A DNA stretch of 64,000 bases from JALNZU01 sp964463695 (GCA_964463695.1 CAYXCZ010000011.1:45791-109790); one strand, 5' to 3'. Shown: positions 36,543 through 45,741, counted from the stretch's first letter. Numbers and translations are program-made. Notes: generated from the letters alone by a model not told the origin.

Positions 36543-37982
36543 ATGAATTTTTCAAAGAGACTAATTTTTACACTTTTTACTTTTTTTATCCCGGGGCTTG
36601 CATTTTCCCAGAATGCAGAACTGATTGACGGAAAGATACTATCGAAAAAGCAGTTAACTGAAGATTACAGTGTTTTGTATTCCTCTCTGATTAATTACCA
36701 TCCGGCACCTTTTTTATATACATCTGAAACTGATTTCAAAGAGTACTTTCAAAGACAGGAATCCCTGCTCCCTGACAGTCTTTCGGAAAGAGAATTCTAT
36801 ATAATCGCAAAAAGCCTGGTAACAATGGTTAAATGCGGTCACACCGATTTATCTGTTTCTGATAGCTGGAATAATGCAATTGCTAATAAAAGTTTACTGC
36901 TGCCCTTTGAGGTTTATTGTGTTGATGAAAAAGTTTTTGTTAAAAATACCTCAGAAGATGAAGTTAAGGAACTTGAAATAAATAACGAAATAGTGAGCAT
37001 CAACAATGAATCTGTTGCGGATATTTTGCATCAAATGTATGCTATCCAATCACGGGATGGAAATACGCTGTCATATGTAAGAGAGGCTGTAGCTCGAAAT
37101 TTTAGAATATATTACTTATATTTGTATGGGTACCAAAATGAGTTTTTAATTGAATATGTTTCAAGTTCAGGCGAAATAAAAACAACAACAGTTAAATCAC
37201 TTACCAAAAGATTGAAAGAAATCCCCAGACCTGCTTTGCTAAACAGTTTCAAAATAATTTATTCAAACGATTGGAGCGTTTTTGCAACTGATTCGATCAA
37301 CAATCTGGCTTATTTGCAAATAAAAAGTTTTCTTAACAGAAAAGACTTTAAGGAATACTATAAAGAGACTTTTCTTCACCTGCAGAAACACCCGAATCTG
37401 CAACTTATTATCGATGTAAGAAACAATTCAGGCGGATACTATGGCAATGGGAATACACTGCTATCCTACCTTACACCCAGCAAATTTGAATTCAACTTTC
37501 AGAAACCAAAAGGCAAAACAGAAAAGAATAAGTACGCCAAACTTGATAAATGGAATAAATTGACAAAGTTTGCATTCTCTATGAAGCCGGGTAAACACAA
37601 AGTAAAGGGTCAGAGAATGGAAACCTTCACTTTTAAACCCAAAAAACCGTATTACAGCGGAAAAGTTAACGTGATTACAAATGGCATTACATTTTCGCAG
37701 GCTGCACTTTTCGCATCACACCTTAAAGCATATGGCGCTATCTTTTATGGAACTGAAACCGGTGGAACAGAGAGTGGAACAAATGCTATGCTAAACTATA
37801 AAGTGATACTGCCAAACTCCGGATTTAAAGCAAGCATAGCTCATTATCAGGTAATTTCTAATTCTTCAAAAGGAGAGTTTGGGTTTGGGGTAAAGCCAAA
37901 CTTTGAAATAAAGCCGGATTATACAATAACTGAAGATAACATATTACTTGAGGTAATGAATATAATTTCAGCTAATAAATAA
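36543..37982 (+). CDS. Secreted S41-family (C-terminal-processing) serine peptidase
   Basis: 479 residues with a signal peptide (to about 22, ends AFSQN). An N-terminal domain is followed by a PDZ-like region (EINNEIVSINNESVADIL). The S41 catalytic core includes LIIDVRNNSGGYYG, TNGITFSQAALFA with the likely nucleophile Ser385, and GTETGGTESGTNA. Family members cleave near C-termini in the periplasm, and Bacteroidota carry many with unknown substrates. Single gene with its own promoter-like box. Confidence 0.88.
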   Translation: MNFSKRLIFTLFTFFIPGLAFSQNAELIDGKILSKKQLTEDYSVLYSSLINYHPAPFLYTSETDFKEYFQRQESLLPDSLSEREFYIIAKSLVTMVKCGHTDLSVSDSWNNAIANKSLLLPFEVYCVDEKVFVKNTSEDEVKELEINNEIVSINNESVADILHQMYAIQSRDGNTLSYVREAVARNFRIYYLYLYGYQNEFLIEYVSSSGEIKTTTVKSLTKRLKEIPRPALLNSFKIIYSNDWSVFATDSINNLAYLQIKSFLNRKDFKEYYKETFLHLQKHPNLQLIIDVRNNSGGYYGNGNTLLSYLTPSKFEFNFQKPKGKTEKNKYAKLDKWNKLTKFAFSMKPGKHKVKGQRMETFTFKPKKPYYSGKVNVITNGITFSQAALFASHLKAYGAIFYGTETGGTESGTNAMLNYKVILPNSGFKASIAHYQVISNSSKGEFGFGVKPNFEIKPDYTITEDNILLEVMNIISANK

Positions 37983-38301
37983 GAAAATGAACCACTTACA
38001 CCAGGCCGAGTAAAAGAAAACGAAAAAAGAATTTTTTCCAAGTGGGGTTGTAATAGTTTTTTGGTATGTTCGCTTTTTAGATGGATTTGTCTGAAGTATG
38101 AAATAAAAATTGTGTGTTGTGAGTGGCAACTTAACAATAGAAACTATAAAGCAGTTGTTGTTCAATGGTTTACAGGAGTATTGTTCCTTTTTCAGTAATA
38201 TTGTTCTTGAACAAGTCCGACGAAAACCCAAGCTTTTATGTGCCAAACCGTCCAAAATAAATTTTTAAAATCAAAGCATAAACCAAAACCTAATATGTAG
38301 T
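37983..38301. other. Spacer, no gene seen
   Basis: 319 bp between the S41 peptidase and beta-lactamase genes. A possible weak inverted pair (AACCACTT near 37991, AAGTGGGGTT near 38040) is not followed by T residues. Nothing else is supported. Confidence 0.35.
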
Positions 38302-39210
38302 ATGACCAAATCTATTCTTCTCGCCGTATTCCTTCATATCTTTTTTGCATTACAGGCAAGCTCACAAGCTGTTGACGCATTCCGGAATGAAATCGAACAG
38401 ATTATTCGTTCGAAAAACGCTATTGTTGGGGTTTCAATTGTTGGTAACGACGGGATAGACACGCTGTCGATCAATGGCGAAAGGCATTTTCCGATGCAAA
38501 GTGTTTTTAAGTTTCACATTGGGATTGTACTGCTGTCGGAAGTTGATAAAGGTAATTTTTCGCTTGACCAAATTGTTAACATCGGAAAGAATGAGCTTTT
38601 GCCTGAGCTATGGAGTCCGATAGCTGAAAAGTATCCTGAAGGTGCAACACTCACACTGGCAGAAATTCTTGCATATACCATATCTCAAAGCGATAATGTA
38701 GGTTGTGATGTGCTATTGCGGCTACTTGGCGGACCTAAGACCGTTGAAGATTATTTTGTAACGAACGGTTTTACCGATATTTCAATAAAAATCAATGAAG
38801 AAGTGATGCAGAGCAGTTGGGATTTGCAGTTTCAAAATTGGACAACACCTAAATCAGCCAGCGAAGTTCTGGAAGTATTTTACAACAACAGCGGCAATTT
38901 GCTTTCTCAAAAAAGTCGCGACTTCATTTGGAAAATCATGCGTGAAACTTCTACAGGTAAAAACCGGATAAAAGGGAATTTGCCTGCGGGAACTATCGTT
39001 GCCCATAAAACAGGTTGGTCAGGTACACACAAAACTACCGGAATAACAGCTGCTGTGAATGACATTGGGATTGTTTTTCTGCCCAACGGCAAGCACTTTT
39101 TCATTAGTGTTTTTGTTACAGATTCAAAGGAAGATTTAGCCACGAATGAGCAAATTATTGCAGATATTGCAAAGGTAGCATGGGATTACTTTTCGGATGA
39201 AACAAATTAA
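38302..39210 (+). CDS. Class A beta-lactamase, subclass A2 (PER/CfxA-like)
   Basis: 302 residues with signal peptide (to about 22). All serine beta-lactamase motifs are intact: SVFK (Ser67-Lys70), SDN (Ser130-Asn132), Glu166 in INEEVMQ, and KTG (236-238). The block QFQNWTTPKSA, with RIKGNLPAGTIVAHKTG, resembles the A2 group (PER, CfxA, CepA, CblA). These enzymes hydrolyse penicillins and many cephalosporins in the periplasm. Metallo-type and class C are excluded by the motifs. It is a lone gene in the accessory region, with no linked transposase or regulator. Activity is inferred, not shown. Confidence 0.92.
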   Translation: MTKSILLAVFLHIFFALQASSQAVDAFRNEIEQIIRSKNAIVGVSIVGNDGIDTLSINGERHFPMQSVFKFHIGIVLLSEVDKGNFSLDQIVNIGKNELLPELWSPIAEKYPEGATLTLAEILAYTISQSDNVGCDVLLRLLGGPKTVEDYFVTNGFTDISIKINEEVMQSSWDLQFQNWTTPKSASEVLEVFYNNSGNLLSQKSRDFIWKIMRETSTGKNRIKGNLPAGTIVAHKTGWSGTHKTTGITAAVNDIGIVFLPNGKHFFISVFVTDSKEDLATNEQIIADIAKVAWDYFSDETN

Positions 39211-39344
39211 AACCTTTACTCGTATCAAAAGGAATATCTTTAGGAATAGACATAATCGTGATTAGGTAAATTGACTATTAGGTATATTTTAGGGTTATAT
39301 ACACGTTATCAAGGACATTAAATAATTGACATAAATCAAACATT

Positions 39345-40112
39345 ATGACACTATTAATAATTATTGGAATCATACTGGCAACACTGACGACAGGATTTCG
39401 TATTGCACAAGAATATCAAAGGGGAGTTATATTCCGACTTGGTCGTTTTCAATCAATTAAGGGGCCTGGTCTATATTGGATTATACCATTAATAGACAGA
39501 CAAGTGAAGGTTGATATTAGAACTAAAACAGTTGACCTCGAACAACAAGAAACAATCACCAAAGATAGTGTAACAATAAAAGTAAATGCCGTGTTATGGT
39601 TTAAAATAACTAATCCAGAGGACGCAATTATTAAAGTTGCTGATTATAATAAAGCTGTTTATCAGTTTTCAGTAACTGCTTTGCGAAATATAATTGGACA
39701 ACATTCGCTTGATGAAGTTTTAAGAGAAAGAGAACAAATAAATGGAACTCTTCAAAAAATTGTTGACACAACAACTGAACCATGGGGAATTAAAATTGAA
39801 ATGGTAGAGATGAAAGATGTTGAAATACCGGAAGCAATGCAACGAGCAATGGCAAGAGAAGCAGAAGCCATAAGGGAAAAGAGAGCTAGAATTGTAAAAG
39901 CTGAAGCGGAGTTAGAGGCATCCATTAAATTGACTCAAGGAGCAAAAGAAATGGAAGGAAGTCCAATTGCGCTTGAACTTAGACGAATGCAAATGCTTTC
40001 TGAAATTGGTATAGACAATAATACTACGACCATTGTTCTCGTACCATCTGACTTTACTAATGCAGCAAAAAGTTTTACAGAACTTGTAAATAATAAGAAA
40101 CTTGACACGTAA
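39345..40112 (+). CDS. Slipin / stomatin-like SPFH protein
   Basis: 255 residues. One N-terminal membrane helix precedes a typical SPFH domain: FRIAQEYQRGVIFRLGRFQ, then KGPGLYWIIPLID, KVDIRT and TKDSVTIKVNAVLWF. A coiled coil rich in Ala/Glu (MAREAEAIREKRARIVKAEAE region) follows. Slipins oligomerise on membranes and often pair with NfeD proteins. The window's NfeD gene (22375) is distant, so pairing is only possible, not shown. The upstream GTTATC at about 39305 is one of the suspected cassette boundaries. Confidence 0.9.
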   Translation: MTLLIIIGIILATLTTGFRIAQEYQRGVIFRLGRFQSIKGPGLYWIIPLIDRQVKVDIRTKTVDLEQQETITKDSVTIKVNAVLWFKITNPEDAIIKVADYNKAVYQFSVTALRNIIGQHSLDEVLREREQINGTLQKIVDTTTEPWGIKIEMVEMKDVEIPEAMQRAMAREAEAIREKRARIVKAEAELEASIKLTQGAKEMEGSPIALELRRMQMLSEIGIDNNTTTIVLVPSDFTNAAKSFTELVNNKKLDT

Positions 40113-40136
40113 GCCATGATCATACACCTATAAAAA

Positions 40137-40165
40137 TTGATGGTCGTTGGTTAAATTTAGCTTTG
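40137..40165 (+). promoter_or_regulatory. Promoter upstream of the DinB-like gene
   Basis: TTG (40137-40139), 18-base spacer and TAGCTTTG (40158-40165) fit the Bacteroidota consensus. It would leave a leader of about 125 nt before the ATG at 40296. Confidence 0.5.
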
Positions 40166-40295
40166 TACTTCTTGTCAATTGTAATGCTGGCAGACAGTTT
40201 ATTGCTTCGAAATACGCTTCTTAGTCAAGCGCCTATCTGTTTTACAGCGCTCAAAGAAAACTTACTGAAAACCCATAAATAAAAAAGATAAGAGT

Positions 40296-40760
40296 ATGGA
40301 ATTTTCAACTATTACGAATGGAATCCTAACCATTATTGATACCTGGGAGCAGCAATTAATTGATCTGCCAGTTGATAAAATCGCGAACAGGAGAAATAAT
40401 CAAAACAGGACAATTAAGCAGATTCTTGGGCATTTGATCGATTCAGCTGCAAATAATCATCAACGTATGATTCGGTTGCAATACATAGATAAGCTTGAGT
40501 TCCCGGATTATCAGCAAGATAATGATTTGTGGATATCGCTGCAGGATTATGAAAATGCTGATTGGTTTACACTCATTCAACTTTGGAAATACTATAACCT
40601 ACATATGATTCAGGTGATTAAATCGGTTGACATGTCGAAACTTGATAATTCATGGCAAAGTTTTGATGGCATGACAGTCACTCTTCGACAAATGATTGAA
40701 GGATATTTGGGACATATTGAGTTACATTTTAACGAGATTCAGGAATTAATTGATAGGTAA
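40296..40760 (+). CDS. DinB-like metal-binding protein
   Basis: 154 residues, four-helix DinB/YfiT fold. Metal-binding His positions are suggested by ILGHLIDSAANNHQRM and by GYLGHIELHFNEI near the C-terminus. The family contains thiol- or metal-dependent transferases and proteins of unknown role. A truncated monooxygenase remnant starts 4 bp after the stop, which suggests they once formed an operon. Confidence 0.8.
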   Translation: MEFSTITNGILTIIDTWEQQLIDLPVDKIANRRNNQNRTIKQILGHLIDSAANNHQRMIRLQYIDKLEFPDYQQDNDLWISLQDYENADWFTLIQLWKYYNLHMIQVIKSVDMSKLDNSWQSFDGMTVTLRQMIEGYLGHIELHFNEIQELIDR

Positions 40761-40764
40761 ACGA

Positions 40765-40992
40765 ATGATAGCAAAAACGTTACAACCTTCATATTTTGCA
40801 GTAATCTTCACTTCCATAAGAACGGAAGGTGAAAATGGATATGCCGAAATGGCGGATAAACAGGTTTTAACTCCAGCAACACTATTTCAAATCAGATTGA
40901 GGTTATTTTTTAGATTGCTGTATATCAGATTCATAGTCGCTTGGGTTGAGATTAATTCTAGTAATACTACATTGCAACATGTTTACAATTAA
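40765..40992 (+). pseudogene. Truncated antibiotic-biosynthesis-monooxygenase-like gene
   Basis: From ATG 40765 the first 27 residues (MIAKTLQPSYFAVIFTSIRT, then EGENGYAEMAD) match the N-terminus of small ABM-fold proteins that continue with a helix reading roughly MVELAxxQPGF. Here the match stops abruptly near 40857, and the rest (KQVLTPATLFQIRLRL onward) is unlike the family and ends after 48 further residues. The 3' part of the gene has been lost, with the junction near 40857. A deletion or cassette-boundary event is likely. Confidence 0.55.
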
Positions 40993-41056
40993 ACTTTTCG
41001 GGCTAGGTTAAATTACCTTCATCCAAACAGTTAGCAAATCAATTAAAAAAATCAAA

Positions 41057-41446
41057 ATGCAGATAAGAAAATACAACAAGCTTTCCGATGAAAGCAAATT
41101 GATGAAAATGATTGAGGATGAAGAAGGATGGGATTATGCCAATGAAACTCTGGCTGAGAAATATAAAGTAGCTTTAGCAACATCTATAACCTATGTTGCC
41201 TTTCAGGAAGGTGTTTTATGTGGATATTCCCGTTCGTTAGATGATTTTGGCGCATATATTTATGTTTGTGATTTGCTGGTAATGTCAGCCTATAGGGAAA
41301 AAGAAATTGGAAGAAAACTAATGGAATGTATTTATCAGGATTATCCAAATCAAGTTGTTTATGTAATGTCGGATGTTGATGGATATTATGAAAAGGTTGG
41401 TTATAAACAAATAGGTTCGATTTTTGAAGTTCCATGCCCAAAATAA
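41057..41446 (+). CDS. GNAT-family N-acetyltransferase
   Basis: 129 residues. The GNAT core shows VCDLLVMSAYREKEIGRKLME, with the acetyl-CoA loop (Y-R-E-K-E-I-G-R), and a C-terminal DGYYEKVGYKQIG strand. The substrate is unknown. It is followed after 7 bp by a second, unrelated GNAT gene, so they are likely cotranscribed. A GTTAGCA heptamer at 41030-41036, 21 bp before the start, is a possible cassette edge. Confidence 0.88.
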   Translation: MQIRKYNKLSDESKLMKMIEDEEGWDYANETLAEKYKVALATSITYVAFQEGVLCGYSRSLDDFGAYIYVCDLLVMSAYREKEIGRKLMECIYQDYPNQVVYVMSDVDGYYEKVGYKQIGSIFEVPCPK

Positions 41447-41453
41447 ATTTCCC

Positions 41454-41906
41454 ATGATTAGATTGTTAGAAAAAAATAAGAAAATACCCTATGATTTACT
41501 ATTGCTTGCAGATGAAACAGTTGAAGCAATCGATAAATATATCCATCAATCAGACATTTATGTATTTGAACGGGAGAATAAGATGATCGCAGTTTTTGCT
41601 TTGCAAACGATCAGTAGCGATACAGTAGAAATAAAAAACATTGCTGTTGATGCAACTTTCCAGGGACAAGGGATAGGTCAGGGATTGTTAAAAGATGCCA
41701 TAAGTATTGCGAAGGAAAAAGGATTTAAGAAGATCATAATCGGAACAGGAGACGCAGGTATTAAGCAACTGTATTTATATCAAAAGGTTGGTTTTGAGAT
41801 ATATGAAATAAAGCACAGGTTCTTTATTGATAATTACCCAGAACCCATATTTGAAAATGGAATCCAATTAAAACACATGATTGTTCTTAAAAAAGACTTG
41901 AATTAA
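41454..41906 (+). CDS. GNAT-family N-acetyltransferase
   Basis: 150 residues from ATG 41454 (a longer frame would overlap the previous gene). Acetyl-CoA site: IKNIAVDATFQGQGIGQGLL, with the Q-G-Q-G-I-G-Q-G loop. It is followed by LYLYQKVGFEIYEIKHRFF. The acceptor is unknown. It is similar in fold but not in sequence to the GNAT just upstream, so this is not a recent duplication. Confidence 0.88.
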   Translation: MIRLLEKNKKIPYDLLLLADETVEAIDKYIHQSDIYVFERENKMIAVFALQTISSDTVEIKNIAVDATFQGQGIGQGLLKDAISIAKEKGFKKIIIGTGDAGIKQLYLYQKVGFEIYEIKHRFFIDNYPEPIFENGIQLKHMIVLKKDLN

Positions 41907-42193
41907 AGCCCAGCTGTATATAATAAGGAGTTCATTAAATGTTTTTACAATTATAACACTGGTTCAAATGGTATATCAATAGAAAACATGTTTACCTTTG
42001 AATGATCCAACGATAACAAACTATTGTCATGCTTGAAAACCGGAGTTCAACTTCAAAAATAATCTCAAAATATATTTGGAGTTTATTTTTAAAACGGCAT
42101 TATATCATTGGGCATAAATTGTTTTGGCTGAAAATTGTTCAGAAATAACCTCTTTATAGCGCAGGTTTACAATCATTGAACCTAATTTAAAAA
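41907..42193. other. Spacer with first copy of the TACCTTTG / CGATAACAAA block
   Basis: A block at about 41985-42020 (TTTACCTTTGAATGATCC followed by CGATAACAAA) recurs almost unchanged at about 43731-43766. It includes a -7-like TACCTTTG (41993-42000). A 39-codon frame from 42029 has no family. By comparison with the second copy this looks like the left half of a decayed palindromic boundary. Confidence 0.4.
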
Positions 42194-42478
42194 ATGGAAA
42201 TCGCTTTATTAATGATGATACCGCTTCTACTTTGGATGATAAGTCTTTATTGGCTTTCAAGGTGGATAAAATTTTGGATGTTTTTCATGATTAATTTGGT
42301 ACTTTTAATTGGCTATATGGCTTGGTTGACCCAATCCGAACTAATATTTTTAGGACATGACGAATATGGCCTTGGTCGACTTTTTCTGATTGTAAAAGTA
42401 ATTATTGGACACGTAATTGCAGTGTTCGTTTTCGCTTTTTTCAAGCGCAGACAACTGAAACCAAGACAAAGTGAGTGA
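42194..42478 (+). CDS. Small hypothetical membrane protein
   Basis: 94 residues with three hydrophobic segments and a short basic tail (FFKRRQLKPRQSE). No family recognised. It has the typical look of an orphan cassette gene: small, alone, + strand, with long spacers on both sides. Confidence 0.5.
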   Translation: MEIALLMMIPLLLWMISLYWLSRWIKFWMFFMINLVLLIGYMAWLTQSELIFLGHDEYGLGRLFLIVKVIIGHVIAVFVFAFFKRRQLKPRQSE

Positions 42479-42710
42479 AAGCTGCGACATTCAAATTCGC
42501 CTTGCTATTCATTGACTCTTTTTCTTTTTCGGCTTTAATAATTTTGAATTACCGGCATTCATACCTTCGACAAGACAGAAAACGAAATAAAGTGCAATTG
42601 AAAATGAATGGACATAAGGAGTTCATGTGACACGTAATGACTTTGAGAAAACTATCGTAAGAACTCCGATTTGATGAATCTGATAAATACAACGCTAAAA
42701 AACCGACAAC

Positions 42711-43679
42711 ATGACAAACAGAAGTATAACATTAACAATTTTACAATTTCTGATTATTCTTTTCTATAATCAGACCTTTGCTCAAAATACAGTGACAAAG
42801 CAAATTCTTTGGACAGCAGATTGGAGTCCAAATGGTAAGTTCATTGCTATTGGTGGAAACACCGACACCTTAACTATTTATAATGAACGGAATTTAAAGC
42901 CGCTCAAATCGTTTCATATTAAGAACACCATTACTCGCGTAAAGTGGCATCCTTCAAAAAATTTAATTGCTGTAGCAACACAGATGTCAAGCGAAAAATC
43001 GTGTATCATTAATTTGGAAACCAATGAGAGAATTGAACTTAACGGAATTTCGCCTGATGGGGCAAGAGGTATTGACTGGAATTCTACAGGCGAATATTTA
43101 GCTGTTGCCGATAACGACGGGCAAGTGTTAATTTACACTATCAAAGGTGAATTGATAAGAAAGTTTGCAAATCAAAGCCATTCAACCAAAGGTATAACTG
43201 CTATTGCATGGCATCCCCAAAAAAATATGCTTACAACGGTTGCCGACAACATACGTTTTTTAGACATGGATGGAAATTTGCTTAAAACAATAAAACACAG
43301 ACCTGAAGATGTATTGTTACTAAGTATAGCCTGGCACAGGTCGGGCGATTTTTTTGTTACAGGTGACTATGGTGACGAGAAAGACACGTCATTGCTTCAA
43401 TATTGGAGTGAACAAGGCGAGCTTTTAAAATCAATGGATATCAGTAAAGGTGAATACAGAAATCTCGCCTGGAATCCAAAAGGAAATCGGTTGGCAACAG
43501 CAAGTGACGCTTTAAGGATTTGGGACACCGAAGGAAATCTTATTTCGGTAGGTAAGTCCGAGGACTATTTATGGGGTCTTTCGTGGAATAAACATGGAAA
43601 CAGAGTTATTACCTCAAGTCTGGAACAAAGAATAATACTTTGGAATAGAAAAGCGAAGCGAATACTTTCCATTGAATAA
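42711..43679 (+). CDS. Secreted WD40-repeat protein
   Basis: 322 residues, signal peptide to about 25 (ends TFAQ). About seven WD40-type repeats of around 40 residues follow, with recurrent WSPNGKFIAIGG, WHPSKNLIAVA, WNSTGEYLAVAD, WHPQKNMLTTVA and WNPKGNRLATAS. The repeats form a beta propeller that usually binds protein partners. Ligand unknown. The spacer after it contains the best-preserved palindromic element. Confidence 0.85.
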   Translation: MTNRSITLTILQFLIILFYNQTFAQNTVTKQILWTADWSPNGKFIAIGGNTDTLTIYNERNLKPLKSFHIKNTITRVKWHPSKNLIAVATQMSSEKSCIINLETNERIELNGISPDGARGIDWNSTGEYLAVADNDGQVLIYTIKGELIRKFANQSHSTKGITAIAWHPQKNMLTTVADNIRFLDMDGNLLKTIKHRPEDVLLLSIAWHRSGDFFVTGDYGDEKDTSLLQYWSEQGELLKSMDISKGEYRNLAWNPKGNRLATASDALRIWDTEGNLISVGKSEDYLWGLSWNKHGNRVITSSLEQRIILWNRKAKRILSIE

Positions 43680-43716
43680 AGGACAAAGACATAGTTTGAA
43701 AAGTCCTCTGCATTTG

Positions 43717-43746
43717 TTGGTTGATTAATAAACATTTTTACCTTTG
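43717..43746 (+). promoter_or_regulatory. Consensus promoter at the edge of a palindromic spacer element
   Basis: TTG (43717-43719), exactly 19 bases and TACCTTTG (43739-43746) give a perfect Bacteroidota promoter pointing into the spacer element and the CocE gene. The leader to 43969 would be about 215 nt. Confidence 0.6.
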
Positions 43747-43753
43747 AATGATC

Positions 43754-43926
43754 AACGATAACAAATAAGATTATGTCGGCAACCAGCATTTTAACTTCCG
43801 CAAAAATTTCACACGTTGGTTTGAGCTTGTTTATTAAGCAGCTTGATATGAGTTGTTTAGAAATTGGTGTGGGTGAAGGTAATTCTTGAATAACTACCAT
43901 ATGGCGTAAATACATTTGTTAGAGGC
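43754..43926 (+). repeat. attC-like imperfect palindrome before the CocE/NonD gene
   Basis: The left end has CGATAACAAAT (43756-43766) and the right end ATTTGTTAGAGGC (43914-43926). The inner eight bases TAACAAAT and ATTTGTTA are exact complements 147 bases apart. Further partly complementary bases flank them (ATGTCGGC against GGCGTA). The right end GTTAG has the form of an integron core site. Length 173 bp is in the range of long attC sites. The 38-codon frame inside (43773-43889) is then not a gene. Confidence 0.4.
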
Positions 43927-43968
43927 AAGTGTAACGACGTCATGACAAATAACGAACAATTGTAAATT

Positions 43969-45645
43969 ATGAAATTTTTAGTGACAGTTTTTTTACTGAC
44001 ATTTTACGCAACAACATTTGCTCAACAGCATTCTCAAAATGATAGTATTTATATTATTAAGGATAGCGTGCTCATCCCAACGAATAGCGGTATTGATATC
44101 TCAGCTATTATAGTTCGCAAAAAAACAAATACAAGCCCATTACCCGCAATCCTATTTTATACCACATATCATCAAGGCTCAGGCGATGCGATATTTGGCA
44201 AAAGGTCTGCTGATAGAGATTATGTAGGAATTGTCGCCTATGCACGTGGAATAAGGACAGACATCAACAATTATAAACCTTATGAAAACGAAGCAACAGA
44301 TATTTACGACATTATTGATTGGATAAGTAAACAATCCTGGTGCAATGGGAGTATTGGAATGTTTGGCGGAAGCTATACAGGTTTCGCTCAATGGGCAACA
44401 GCTAAAAACGTCCATCCTGCCTTGAAAACAATTGTTCCGCAAGTGGCAGTTATGCCGGGGTATGATACCCCAATGGAAAATAACGTTCAGATGTATCTTG
44501 GATTATATTGGCCTCACGACAATGTTTATAAAAAAGAGCCTTTAAGAAGAAGCCTGCCTTTTGAATGGTTTGAAGACGGAATTGCTTTTAAAGAGATAGA
44601 TAGTTTGGCTGGTTACAAAAACGATATATTTCAAAATTGGCTACAACATCCCGGTTATGACAATTATTGGCAATCATTGGTGCCTACTCCAGAAGAATTT
44701 GCTAGAATAAATATTCCAGTCTTATCAACAACAGGCTATTATGACGGTTCACAAATCGGGGCAATGCAATATTTCAAACTGCACAACAAATACAATAAAA
44801 ACGCCAACCACTATTTTGTCATTGGACCCTATGATCATTGGGGTGGACAACGTAGACCTGCCAAGAATTTGATGGGCTATGAGATTGACAGTGTTGCAAA
44901 TGTCAGTATGATGGGATTAGCTTATGAATGGCTTGATTTCATATTAAAAGGGAAATCTAAACCTGAATTACTTAAAGGTAAAGTAAATTATCAAGTTATG
45001 GGGACAAATGAATGGCGACATTCACCTTCTTTGCATGAAATAAATAACGACACTTTGACCTTTTACTTAGACAAGAAAACGCTTTCCGCTCAAATACCAA
45101 AAGTAAGTAAGTTTGAAAACCAAATAGTAGATTTTAAGGACAGGGAAACACAAAACAATTATTACACACCAGAAATTACTTTTGACACATTAGAGGTAAG
45201 CAACGGTTTGTTTTTTTCCACTGAACCTTTTCAAAAGGAGTTCAATATTAATGGTTCATTTACAGGCAATCTTTGGGCGACTATCAATAAAAAGGATATG
45301 GATGTTTCGTTAGCACTATATGAATTAATGCCAGACGGAAGATATTTTTTTCTCACAAGATATATTGGAAGAGCAAGTTTTGCAAAAGACAATTCTAAAC
45401 GACAACTTCTGCAACCAAATAAAAAGGAAAATATTTCTTTTGACAACACTCGTTTTGTTAGCAAGAAAATTAATAAAGGTAGCCGACTTGTTGTTTTACT
45501 CAACATCAACAAGCATCCTTTTGAAATAATCAATTACGGTTCGGGAAAGCCTGTATCAGAAGAAACTATGCAAGATGCAGGTGAACCATTACAAATAAAA
45601 TGGCACAATGACAGTTATGTTAAAATTCCTGTATGGAAAAACTAA
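43969..45645 (+). CDS. Secreted CocE/NonD-family hydrolase (X-Pro dipeptidyl-peptidase S15 fold)
   Basis: 558 residues, signal peptide to about 19 (ends TFAQQ). The alpha/beta hydrolase domain has the nucleophile motif GMFGGSYTGFAQW (Ser near 136), IGPYDHWGGQ for the catalytic His and an Asp in STTGYYDGSQ. The C-terminal jelly-roll domain (about 370-558) is typical of the family. Members cleave X-Pro peptides, acylated beta-lactams or cocaine-like esters. Substrate unknown here. Flanked by a suspected attC-like element upstream and a terminator downstream. Confidence 0.88.
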   Translation: MKFLVTVFLLTFYATTFAQQHSQNDSIYIIKDSVLIPTNSGIDISAIIVRKKTNTSPLPAILFYTTYHQGSGDAIFGKRSADRDYVGIVAYARGIRTDINNYKPYENEATDIYDIIDWISKQSWCNGSIGMFGGSYTGFAQWATAKNVHPALKTIVPQVAVMPGYDTPMENNVQMYLGLYWPHDNVYKKEPLRRSLPFEWFEDGIAFKEIDSLAGYKNDIFQNWLQHPGYDNYWQSLVPTPEEFARINIPVLSTTGYYDGSQIGAMQYFKLHNKYNKNANHYFVIGPYDHWGGQRRPAKNLMGYEIDSVANVSMMGLAYEWLDFILKGKSKPELLKGKVNYQVMGTNEWRHSPSLHEINNDTLTFYLDKKTLSAQIPKVSKFENQIVDFKDRETQNNYYTPEITFDTLEVSNGLFFSTEPFQKEFNINGSFTGNLWATINKKDMDVSLALYELMPDGRYFFLTRYIGRASFAKDNSKRQLLQPNKKENISFDNTRFVSKKINKGSRLVVLLNINKHPFEIINYGSGKPVSEETMQDAGEPLQIKWHNDSYVKIPVWKN

Positions 45646-45707
45646 TCAGTTGGACGATAACGCCAGCCATTAACACTAAGTCGAATAGCCGAAAAACCCC
45701 GAAAAAT

Positions 45708-45741
45708 GAGCCATTATCCTGCTGAGAGGTAATGGCTTTTT
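45708..45741 (+). terminator. Rho-independent terminator after the CocE/NonD gene
   Basis: AGCCATTA (45709-45716) pairs with TAATGGCT (45730-45737), with extra CCT/AGG pairing at the top. Five T residues follow. It is 60 bp past the stop codon. Confidence 0.75.

Noticed and set aside
43773..43889. 38-codon peptide behind a perfect promoter
   Set aside because: It falls wholly inside the palindromic element; the comparable frame in the other copy (42029) shows only weak similarity, so coding is unlikely.
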